This document shows, piece after piece, positions 1 through 5,541 of a stretch of DNA of 6,345 bases. The translations under genes and the position numbers were made by a program. How positions within the stretch are numbered: position 1 is the first letter of the stretch; each line of letters starts with the position of its first letter. Source of the stretch: an uncultured Lachnospiraceae bacterium (GTDB lineage Bacteria > Bacillota > Clostridia > Lachnospirales > Lachnospiraceae); assembly GCA_902783095.1 (NCBI GenBank), contig CACZPX010000120.1:1-6345 (forward strand). Direction: 5' to 3'. The notes beneath the pieces were generated by a model. The model searched no databases. It was not told where the DNA came from and saw only the letters and a list, made by a program, of their open reading frames with translations.

Positions 1-777
1 GAACTGTTAAAGACCACGGACGGGCTGGGGCTCAACCTGGTCCTGACCACGGGCGGCACGGGCTTTTCCCCGCGTGACATCACGCCGGAGGCCACCATGG
101 AGGTGGTGGAGCGCCCCACGCCGGGCATCCCGGAGGCCATGAGGGCCGAGAGCCTGCGCATCACGCCGCGCGGCTGCCTCTCCCGCTCCGCAGCCGGTAT
201 CCGCGGCCGCAGCCTGATCGTCAACCTGCCCGGCAGCGAAAAGGCCTCCGCGGAAAACCTGAACGCGGTGATCGGCGCGCTGGACCACGGCATCAAGATG
301 CTCCTCTCCGAGGGCAGCGCGGACTGCGCGGCGCCGGTGGAACACGCGGTGATAAAGGCCGTCTGCGTCAGCACGGTCAAGGGTGTACAGAAGACGCCCG
401 TTGCGCAGATCAGTCTGATCCCGGATCACGGGATCGAAGGGGACGCCCACGCCGGGAACTGGCACCGCCAGGTGAGCCTGCTGGGTGCGGAGAGCGTGGC
501 CAAGGTGCAGGAAAAGATCGACTTTCCGCTGCAGCCCGGCGCCTTTGCGGAAAATATTCTGACGGAGGGGCTCTGCCTGTATGAGCTGCCGGTGGGCACC
601 CGCCTGAAGATCGGCACCGCCACCTGTGAGGTGACGCAGATCGGCAAGGAGTGCCACTTCGACTGCGAGATCCGGAAAAAGGCCGGCGACTGCGTGATGC
701 CGCGCGAAGGCATCTTTGTGAAAGTCCTGCTGCCCGGTACGGCAAAGGCCGGGGATTACGTAGTGGTGATGCGGTAG
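1..777 (+). CDS. Mog (MoaB/MogA-type) – MOSC fusion protein, 5'-truncated by window start
   Basis: The frame is open from base 1, and 258 residues are visible before TAG at 775-777. The ATG at 97 is internal, because homologous Mog sequence continues upstream of it. Visible residues 1-115 are the C-terminal part of a Mog/MoaB fold: TTGGTG (16-21) followed by SPRDITPEAT (23-32) is the molybdopterin-binding signature, and INLPGS-like VNLPGS is at 74-79. Residues 118-258 are a MOSC domain, with GIEGDAHAG (144-152), GAFAENI (180-186) and the conserved cysteine in GKECH (C218). In the Mog family the domain adenylates molybdopterin before molybdate insertion. MOSC domains bind or transfer sulfur and Moco intermediates. 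Such fusions are cytosolic maturation factors for molybdenum enzymes. I infer that this one serves a molybdenum hydroxylase or similar enzyme encoded outside the window. The N-terminal part of the Mog domain lies upstream. The domain calls are firm; the exact partner enzyme is unknown. Confidence 0.9.
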   Translation, partial: ELLKTTDGLGLNLVLTTGGTGFSPRDITPEATMEVVERPTPGIPEAMRAESLRITPRGCLSRSAAGIRGRSLIVNLPGSEKASAENLNAVIGALDHGIKMLLSEGSADCAAPVEHAVIKAVCVSTVKGVQKTPVAQISLIPDHGIEGDAHAGNWHRQVSLLGAESVAKVQEKIDFPLQPGAFAENILTEGLCLYELPVGTRLKIGTATCEVTQIGKECHFDCEIRKKAGDCVMPREGIFVKVLLPGTAKAGDYVVVMR

Positions 778-803
778 ACACACCGCCGCAAAATAAAAAA
801 GGC

Positions 804-865
804 GGAACCCATAGTCCCCGGCGCATGGCACTTGGGGGAAAACCTGCGCGGAGGCTATGGATTCC
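804..865. other. Long imperfect stem-loop between the Mog-MOSC gene and lysR
   Basis: The arm GGAACCCATAG (804-814) pairs with CTATGGATTCC (855-865), with one mismatch (808/861). The helix continues inward: 816-819 pair with 851-854 (one C·A mismatch), and 821-824 GCGC pair with 846-849 GCGC. This leaves a loop of about 21 bases (825-845) that contains GGGGGAAAACC. T815 bulges and 820/850 is a G·G mismatch. Read on the minus strand, the stem is followed by GCC and then TTTTTTATTTT (complement of 790-800), which looks like an intrinsic terminator. Read on the plus strand, it is followed by a looser T-rich stretch (873-897). It could be the terminator of the Mog-MOSC transcript, a structured leader for lysR, or a dispersed repeat. 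The sequence alone does not decide between these. Confidence 0.55.
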
Positions 866-973
866 TGACCCGCTTATTAGTTTATTTCTTTCTCTTCCCT
901 ATGGGAAGCGAAGGCTTTGCAGTACAGTATTGAAAAAAATTCATGACTGTTTTCGGTCCCTGCGTTACACCGA

Positions 974-986
974 CCGTACGATACGG
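974..986. promoter_or_regulatory. Short palindrome overlapping the lysR ribosome binding site (possible operator)
   Basis: CCGTA (974-978) and TACGG (982-986) form a perfect 5+5 inverted repeat around CGA. The right arm touches the start of the lysR ribosome binding region (985-993). LysR-type regulators often repress their own gene from sites near the start, so this might be an autoregulatory operator. A 13-base palindrome of this quality also occurs by chance. Confidence 0.22.
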
Positions 987-993
987 AAAGGAG
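987..993 (+). promoter_or_regulatory. Ribosome binding site that fixes the lysR start
   Basis: AAAGGAG lies six bases before the ATG at 1000. The in-frame ATG at 943 has no comparable site and would add 19 residues (MTVFGPCVTPTVRYGKEPP) that do not look like a LysR N-terminus. The start at 1000 is therefore preferred. Confidence 0.85.
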
Positions 994-999
994 CCCCCA

Positions 1000-1884
1000 A
1001 TGGAGACAAAGGATCTGAATGTGCTGGTCAAAGCGCTGCAATGCAAAAGTCTGACGAAAGCCTCTATGGAGCTTGGCTACTCCTCTTCCGCCGGCAGCCA
1101 CATCATCGACCGGCTGGAAGCCCAGCTTGGCGTGACGCTGCTGGAACGCAGCCACACCGGCGTTTCTCCTACGCCGGACTGTTCGGCGCTGCTGCCCTAT
1201 ATCCACACCATCCTGCAGCAGCAGGCCACGCTCGAAAAAGTCGCTAACAAGCTCGGCACCAAGATGTCTGCGCAGCTGAACGTCGGATGCATCTCCAGCG
1301 TGGCCATCAGCTGGCTGCCGCAGATCATCGACAGCTTTCACGAAAAATTCCCCTGGATCAACATCAACATCTTTGACGGGACCTATGAGGAGATGGAGCG
1401 CTGGCTGCAGGACGGCACCGTGGACTGCGGCTTTCTGACCTCCGGCACGCGCTGCGCCTTTTCGCTGTGGCCGCTGCGCAGCGATCCCTTCTACGTGGTG
1501 ATGCCAAAGGGGCATCCGCTCTCCGAAAAAGAGAGCATCCACCCGCTGGAGCTGCAGGGCTACCACATTCTGGTCCCCTCCGAGGGCATGAGTTACGACG
1601 CGGGCAAGGTCATCAAGATGATCGCGCAGAGCAATTCGCACATCGCCTCCGCGCGCTGGAGCGACTACTCCGTGCTCTCCATGGTCCGGCAGGGCCGCGG
1701 CATCACGCTGGTGCCGGAGCTGCTGATCCGGAACGTGGGCCTGGAAGGCATAGAGGCCCGGCCGCTCTCCACCGGCGAAAAGCGCACCGTCTGTCTGGCT
1801 GTCAATAATCCGAACGGCGAGGCCCCGGGGCCCGTCGTCAAGCAGTTCATCGATCACGTGGTGGACTGGGCCACAAAGAGATGA
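1000..1884 (+). CDS. LysR-family transcriptional regulator
   Basis: The protein has 294 residues, the usual LysR length. Residues 1-60 form the winged helix-turn-helix: METKDLNVLVKAL, then SLTKASMELGYSSSAGSHIIDRLEAQLG with the recognition helix around 28-40, and the LLERSHTGVSPT wing. A linker helix spans about 62-85. From about 90 to 294 there is a periplasmic-binding-protein-like effector domain, with LNVGCISSVAISWLP opening its first half and WSDYSVLSMVRQGRGITLVPELL (220-242) forming the typical second-half signature. Family members bind operator DNA as tetramers and respond to a small co-inducer, often an intermediate of the pathway they control. The gene is cytoplasmic and monocistronic. 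It lies downstream of the Mog-MOSC gene and converges on the flavodoxin end of the amino-acid cluster, so it is not in the usual divergent position. Its target could be either neighbour or a distant operon. The effector is unknown; it is not clearly a DsdC orthologue. Confidence 0.93.
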   Translation: METKDLNVLVKALQCKSLTKASMELGYSSSAGSHIIDRLEAQLGVTLLERSHTGVSPTPDCSALLPYIHTILQQQATLEKVANKLGTKMSAQLNVGCISSVAISWLPQIIDSFHEKFPWININIFDGTYEEMERWLQDGTVDCGFLTSGTRCAFSLWPLRSDPFYVVMPKGHPLSEKESIHPLELQGYHILVPSEGMSYDAGKVIKMIAQSNSHIASARWSDYSVLSMVRQGRGITLVPELLIRNVGLEGIEARPLSTGEKRTVCLAVNNPNGEAPGPVVKQFIDHVVDWATKR

Positions 1885-1902
1885 AAAAACCGCAATAAAA
1901 GA

Positions 1903-1928
1903 GGGGACGGCGCGTCGTCCCCTTTTTT
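1903..1928. terminator. Bidirectional intrinsic terminator between lysR and the flavodoxin gene
   Basis: GGGGACG (1903-1909) pairs perfectly with CGTCCCC (1916-1922) around a six-base loop, and TTTTTT follows at 1923-1928 on the plus strand. On the minus strand the same hairpin is followed by TCTTTTATT (complement of 1894-1902). It begins 19 bases after the lysR stop and lies about 20 bases past the flavodoxin stop, so it can end both convergent transcripts. Confidence 0.9.
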
Positions 1929-1944
1929 GATGATGCTGCCGCAG

Positions 1945-2391
1945 TCAGTTCTCTGCCGCGGCCTCTTCTTTTTTGTTCAGTATCTCTTTAGGCTCCTTTA
2001 ACACGCGGATGACCGCGTCCGGATAGGCCTTGTGCAGCTTTGCGGCCGCGCGGACCGCCTTGCCGCTGCCGGAATACAGGATAAAGGAGACGCGCTTGCC
2101 CGAAAGGTCCACGCGGTCCAGCACCGTATTGATGGGGCTGCTCAGGTTCCCGGCCCAGATGGGCGAACCGATGATCACGTCGTCATAGGCGGATACGTCC
2201 GGATCAAAGTCCGCCAGCTCGGCCTTTTTGCCGGTCAGCGCCTGAAAGCCGCCCACCGCCATCCTGAGCAGAAAGGCTTCCGGAAGCTCTTTTACCGGCC
2301 GCACCTTGCGGACGTGCACGCCCTTTTGCTGCAGAAAATCCGCGACGGCGTCTCCGTTGCCGGTGCTGCTGTAGTAGATAAAAAGTTTCAT
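1945..2391 (-). CDS. Short-chain flavodoxin-like FMN protein
   Basis: The protein has 148 residues, the size of a short-chain flavodoxin. MKLFIYYSSTGNG gives beta-1 and the FMN phosphate loop (S8-S9-T10-G11-N12). DDVIIGSPIWAGNLSSPIN (70-88) is the 70s-type flavin loop with Trp79 as a likely stacking residue. RVSFILYSGSG (100-110) is the next strand and loop. The tail after 132 is charged and low in complexity (KKEEAAAEN). Flavodoxins carry one or two electrons through FMN in the cytosol, and this could be a carrier or a small quinone or nitro reductase-like protein. The ATG at 2391 is chosen over the upstream one at 2445 because GGAGGAGAGAAGG (2399-2411 on this strand) precedes it and the family N-terminus begins there. 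It is the last gene of the minus-strand array, 25 bases after the hydrolase stop, so it is probably co-transcribed with it. Its partner is unknown. Confidence 0.87.
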   Translation of the reverse strand: MKLFIYYSSTGNGDAVADFLQQKGVHVRKVRPVKELPEAFLLRMAVGGFQALTGKKAELADFDPDVSAYDDVIIGSPIWAGNLSSPINTVLDRVDLSGKRVSFILYSGSGKAVRAAAKLHKAYPDAVIRVLKEPKEILNKKEEAAAEN

Positions 2392-2416
2392 GACAGGACC
2401 TTCTCTCCTCCGATCA

Positions 2417-4027
2417 TCAGTAAGATGCCACCGTACCGTCGGCACGCGGCTCGCAGCCGCCGGCCAGCGCGTCGCCCATCTTCCAGATGATCTCGCCCTT
2501 GCCCATGCTGCCGTAGTCGGTGATCACGCGGACCTCGTGGCCGCGGTCTGCCAGCTCCTGCTTAATGGCCTCTGGCACGGTATCCTCCAGATCCAGCTTG
2601 CGGCCGGACCCCATCCACTGCCAGCGCGGCGCATCCAGCGCATCCTGCGGGTTCATGCCAAAGTCCACGGTGTTCACGGTCATCTGCAGATGGCCCTGCG
2701 GCTGCATAAAGCCGCCCATCACGCCGAACGGGCCCACCGGCTGGCCGTCCTTTGTCAGGAAGGCCGGGATGATGGTGTGATACGGCCGCTTGCCGCCCGC
2801 CAGCACGTTGTCGTGGTTCGGGTCGAGCGAGAAGTTGTTGCCGCGGTTCTGCAGCGCGATGCCGGTGTTCGGCACCACCAGGCCGCTGCCGAAGCCCATG
2901 TAGTTGCTCTGGATAAAGGAGATCATGTTGCCCTCTCCGTCCGCGGCGCACAGGTATACGGTGCCGCCCTTGGAGATATTGCCCGGCACGGGGTCGATGG
3001 CGTTGTGGCCGATCAGTTTGCGGCGCTGTTCGGCAAATTCCGGGGAGAGCAGGTCTTCCACCGTCACGCTCATGGCCTTCGGGTCGGTCACGTACTTGGC
3101 CGCGTCCGTCATGCCCAGCTTGATGGCCTCGATCTGCAGGTGGTAGTTCTCCGCCGTCTCGCGTTCCGGATCCAGATCAAAGCCCTTTAAGATGTTTAAG
3201 GCCATCAGCGTGGAGATGCCCTGGCCGTTGGGCGGGATCTCATGCACGCGGTAGCCGCGGTATTCGGTGCTGATGGGCTCTACCCATTCCGGCTTGTAGG
3301 TTTCAAAGTCCTCCGGCGCAAAGAAGCCGCCGTATTTGTCGGAGAAGGCCACGATCTTTTCCATCAGCTCGCCCTCGTAAAAGCTGCGGGCCTTGGTCTT
3401 CGCGATGGATTCCAGCGTGCGGGCCATGTCCTCGTTCTTCCAGATCTCGCCGGGCTTCGGCGCCACGCCGCCGGGTGCGAAGGTATCGAACCAGTACTTG
3501 AATTCCTCGCCCTGCTGTTCCGCATAGCGCTTTGCGGCCCTGCCCCAGCCCATGCCGTTCGTGACGGAGACCGGATAGCCCTCGCCGGCATAGCGGATCG
3601 CGCTCTCCATCACCGTAGTGAGCGGCAGTCTGCCAAAGCGCTCCGAAAGCGCCGCCCAGGCGCCGGGCGCGCCGGGTACCGTGACCGGGATAAAGCCAAA
3701 CGTGGGCATCTTCTCGTAGCCCATGTCGCGCACGGCCTGCGCCGTGATCTTTTTGGGAGCGGGTCCGCTGGCATTCAAACCGTACAGTTTGCCGCCGGTC
3801 CAGATCAGCGCGAACGCGTCCGCGCCGATGCCGTTGCAGGAGTTTTCCACGACCGTCAGGGCGGTCGCCGTGGCAATGGCCGCGTCAATGGCATTGCCGC
3901 CCTTGCGCAGCACGTCCAGGCCTGCCTGCGCGGCCAGCGGCTGCGAGGTGCAGACCATGCCGTTCTTGGCGTAAACGGTATTGCGCCGCGAGGCATAGTG
4001 ATAAAGGGTCGGATCAAATTTCAGCAT
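2417..4027 (-). CDS. Gamma-glutamyltransferase-family Ntn hydrolase (YwrD/HpxW/acylase-like), no signal peptide
   Basis: The protein has 536 residues, a full-length GGT-family precursor. CTSQPLAAQAGLDVLRKGGNAIDAAIATA (26-54) is the classical N-terminal signature. The predicted self-cleavage site and nucleophile is Thr356 in SKGGTVYL, which opens the small subunit; FIQSNYMGFGSG (371-382) and the oxyanion GVMGGF (435-440) follow. MQPQGHLQMTVNTVDFGMNPQDALDAPRW (441-469) is strongly conserved in the family. There is no signal peptide, so the protein is cytosolic, unlike the periplasmic or secreted GGTs. LNASGPAP (84-91) stands where true GGTs carry the substrate-binding arginine (REMAP-type), as in the GGT-like acylases and oxamate amidohydrolases. 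I infer an amide or N-acyl hydrolase rather than a glutathione transpeptidase. The start at 4027 is preceded by GGAGAAGGAG at nine bases; the ATG at 4099 has no such support. Activity on glutathione cannot be excluded. Confidence 0.88.
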   Translation of the reverse strand: MLKFDPTLYHYASRRNTVYAKNGMVCTSQPLAAQAGLDVLRKGGNAIDAAIATATALTVVENSCNGIGADAFALIWTGGKLYGLNASGPAPKKITAQAVRDMGYEKMPTFGFIPVTVPGAPGAWAALSERFGRLPLTTVMESAIRYAGEGYPVSVTNGMGWGRAAKRYAEQQGEEFKYWFDTFAPGGVAPKPGEIWKNEDMARTLESIAKTKARSFYEGELMEKIVAFSDKYGGFFAPEDFETYKPEWVEPISTEYRGYRVHEIPPNGQGISTLMALNILKGFDLDPERETAENYHLQIEAIKLGMTDAAKYVTDPKAMSVTVEDLLSPEFAEQRRKLIGHNAIDPVPGNISKGGTVYLCAADGEGNMISFIQSNYMGFGSGLVVPNTGIALQNRGNNFSLDPNHDNVLAGGKRPYHTIIPAFLTKDGQPVGPFGVMGGFMQPQGHLQMTVNTVDFGMNPQDALDAPRWQWMGSGRKLDLEDTVPEAIKQELADRGHEVRVITDYGSMGKGEIIWKMGDALAGGCEPRADGTVASY

Positions 4028-4071
4028 AACACTTTGCTCCTTCTCCGTAATGGTGCCGGCGCCTGCGGTAG

Positions 4072-4110
4072 GCACAGCCGCGCCCGCTCTTTGCATCATA
4101 GCACAGCCGC
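4072..4110. repeat. Pair of direct 10-base repeats flanking the candidate promoter
   Basis: GCACAGCCGC occurs at 4072-4081 and again at 4101-4110, 29 bases apart. One copy overlaps the TG of the extended -10 and the other lies just downstream of the expected start. A regulator could bind both copies, or this may be a chance or duplication remnant. Confidence 0.4.
4095..4103 (-). promoter_or_regulatory. Extended -10 promoter candidate for the hydrolase-flavodoxin pair
   Basis: On the minus strand the sequence reads TGCTATGAT, a TG-N extended -10 with one deviation from TATAAT. Initiation would fall near 4088, leaving a leader of about 60 bases before the hydrolase ATG at 4027. The -35 region (about 4118-4123) is T-rich but not consensus, which extended -10 promoters tolerate. 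Its position just past the dsdA terminator supports a separate start. Confidence 0.45.
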
Positions 4111-4111
4111 A

Positions 4112-4152
4112 TCAAAATAAAAAGAAGCGGGCGAAAGATTTCTCCGCTCGCT
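4112..4152 (-). terminator. Intrinsic terminator after dsdA
   Basis: On the minus strand AGCGAGCG (4152-4145) pairs with CGCCCGCT (4133-4126) with one internal mismatch around an 11-base loop, and is followed by TTCTTTTTATTTT (4125-4113). It starts 15 bases after the dsdA stop. The second arm can also pair perfectly with AGCGGGCG further along the same RNA (4088-4081), so a competing structure exists. Confidence 0.72.
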
Positions 4153-4166
4153 CCTATGATCTGCTC

Positions 4167-5525
4167 TCACGCCGGCTCCCCGCCCGAAAGCGCGGCCTTT
4201 CCGGCCCGGTAGTACCGTTCCATATCCTCTTTGGGCACCATGCTGCCGCCGGTGGCCCAGATCAGCTGGGTGACGTCCTCCGGCCGCACCGAAAGCTGCC
4301 GCAGATACTCCCGCATGCCGGGGTCCTTTTGCAGCAGAACGGGCCCGTAGGCGCCGGCCAGCGCGCTGGGTTCCAGGTACAGCCCCTCGGTATCCGCCAG
4401 CAGGGCCAGCAGTGCGGACATCCGCGCGTCGGTGAGCGAATAGCAGCCGCCAAGATGCGGCGCCATCACGCCGCCCACAAAGCTGGAGGCGCGTCCCACC
4501 GCCAGGCCGTCCGCGGCCGTTTTATTGTCCAGCCCCAGATCCTGTACGCAGATCCGGTCGTGCAGGCCGGTGGCCATGCCGAGCATCATGCAGCAGGACT
4601 GCACCGGCTCCGCAAAGAAGCAGTGCACCGCGTCGCCGAACACCTGCTTTAAGCCGAAGGCCACGCCGCCGGGGCCGCCGCCCACGCCGCAGGGCAGGTA
4701 GACAAACAGCGGATGCACCGCGTCCACCGGTATGCCCGCAGCCGCGAGCTGGTCCCGCAGCCGCAGGGCGGCCACGCTGTAGCCCAAAAACAGGGTCTGT
4801 GAGTTCTCATCGTCCACAAAATGGCAGAACGGATCGTTCTCGGCCTCCCTGCGTCCCTGTTTTACCGCGACGCTGTAGTCGGCGTCGTACTCCACCACTT
4901 TGGCGCCTTTGCTGCGCAGCATGTCCTTTTTCCACTGCCTGGCGTCCGCCGACATGTGCACGGTCACGTCAAAGCCCAGCTTTGCGCTCATGATGCCGAT
5001 GGAGAGCCCCAGGTTGCCGGTGGAGCCCACCGCCACGCGGTAACGGGAGAACAGGCTGCGGAGATCCTCCGTATCGAACTTCTCATAGGAATCTCCGGGG
5101 GCCAGCAGGCCGTTTGCCAGCGCGATATCCTCGGCGGTCTTTAAGACCTCATAGATGCCGCCGCGGGCCTTGATGGACCCCGAGACAGGCAGATGGCTGT
5201 CCAGCTTGATCAGCAGTTTTCCGAAGACCGGCGCGCCGTACCGCTCCTCAAGCGCCGCCTGCATGTGCGGGACCGCCTGCAGCGGCGATTCCAGCCGGCC
5301 GCCGGCCGCCCGCGTCTCCGGACAGGCTTTTAAAAAATAGGCTGCAAAACGGTCCAGGCGCGCCGCGGCGTCTTCCACGTCCGCCATGGTGAGCGGACTG
5401 CCCTGCATGGCCGCCGCAAACGGGAGCCGGCCCGGATTGATCCAGACGGTCTCCTTCTGTCCCGCGATGTCCTTTACCACCGGGACCCTTTCACACAGTT
5501 CATCGATCGCTGTCTGCGTCCACAT
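4167..5525 (-). CDS. dsdA: D-serine ammonia-lyase (D-serine dehydratase), PLP-dependent
   Basis: The protein has 452 residues, close to the 442 of E. coli DsdA, and it shows the same order of blocks. [20 protein letters not shown] (104-123) holds the Schiff-base lysine K119. [21 protein letters not shown] (165-185) is the substrate and carboxylate loop. [12 protein letters not shown] (276-287) is the glycine-rich PLP phosphate cup. [14 protein letters not shown] (303-316), [14 protein letters not shown] (334-347) and [15 protein letters not shown] (381-395) are DsdA-type segments. ATGGSMVP (424-431) ends the fold near the pyridine nitrogen. The enzyme converts D-serine to pyruvate and ammonia in the cytosol, for detoxification or as a carbon and nitrogen source; the family also acts weakly on D-threonine. 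AGGAG lies seven bases before the ATG, inside the 16-base gap after the amidohydrolase stop, so the two genes are very likely co-transcribed. A terminator follows. No dsdX permease or divergent dsdC is visible. Confidence 0.95.
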   Translation of the reverse strand: MWTQTAIDELCERVPVVKDIAGQKETVWINPGRLPFAAAMQGSPLTMADVEDAAARLDRFAAYFLKACPETRAAGGRLESPLQAVPHMQAALEERYGAPVFGKLLIKLDSHLPVSGSIKARGGIYEVLKTAEDIALANGLLAPGDSYEKFDTEDLRSLFSRYRVAVGSTGNLGLSIGIMSAKLGFDVTVHMSADARQWKKDMLRSKGAKVVEYDADYSVAVKQGRREAENDPFCHFVDDENSQTLFLGYSVAALRLRDQLAAAGIPVDAVHPLFVYLPCGVGGGPGGVAFGLKQVFGDAVHCFFAEPVQSCCMMLGMATGLHDRICVQDLGLDNKTAADGLAVGRASSFVGGVMAPHLGGCYSLTDARMSALLALLADTEGLYLEPSALAGAYGPVLLQKDPGMREYLRQLSVRPEDVTQLIWATGGSMVPKEDMERYYRAGKAALSGGEPA

Positions 5526-5541
5526 GTTCCCGCTCCTGTTA

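Larger units (their letters stand above)
778..999. other. Intergenic region and leader of lysR
   Basis: There is no credible gene here on either strand. The region holds a weak CCGCC/GGCGG hairpin (783-787 with 801-805) whose loop is A-rich, the long stem-loop at 804-865, a T-rich stretch (873-897) and the lysR ribosome binding site. A spaced inverted pair ACAGT (924-928) and ACTGT (946-950) could be half of a LysR-type binding site, but it is too weak to call. I could not pick a convincing -35/-10 pair: TTGAAA at 930-935 has no good -10 at normal spacing. Confidence 0.5.

Noticed and set aside
783..805. CCGCC/GGCGG as the terminator of the Mog-MOSC gene
   Set aside because: The stem is only five pairs and the A-rich run lies in the loop, with no T-run after the stem on the plus strand. 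The longer 804-865 hairpin is the better structure.
7..831. Minus-strand open frame opposite the Mog-MOSC gene
   Set aside because: The plus strand carries unambiguous Mog and MOSC motifs; the antisense product shows none and is the usual GC-driven shadow.
930..958. sigma-70 promoter for lysR using TTGAAA at 930-935
   Set aside because: No acceptable -10 hexamer occurs 16-18 bases downstream, where the sequence turns to TTTTCGGTCCC.
877..1857. Long minus-strand open frame (326 codons) opposite lysR
   Set aside because: It mirrors the third-position GC bias of lysR. Its translation is rich in His, Arg, Ala and Gln with no recognisable domain, and it has no ribosome binding site of note.
3242..4120. 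Plus-strand open frame (292 codons) opposite the GGT-family gene, and a similar one at 2390-3190
   Set aside because: The translations are low-complexity Ala/Gly/Arg/His-rich shadows of a gene with clear GGT motifs on the other strand.
4167..5525. Possibility that the PLP enzyme is diaminopropionate ammonia-lyase (YgeX) rather than DsdA
   Set aside because: The blocks [33 protein letters not shown] and the long N-terminal extension follow DsdA; YgeX has a different lysine context.
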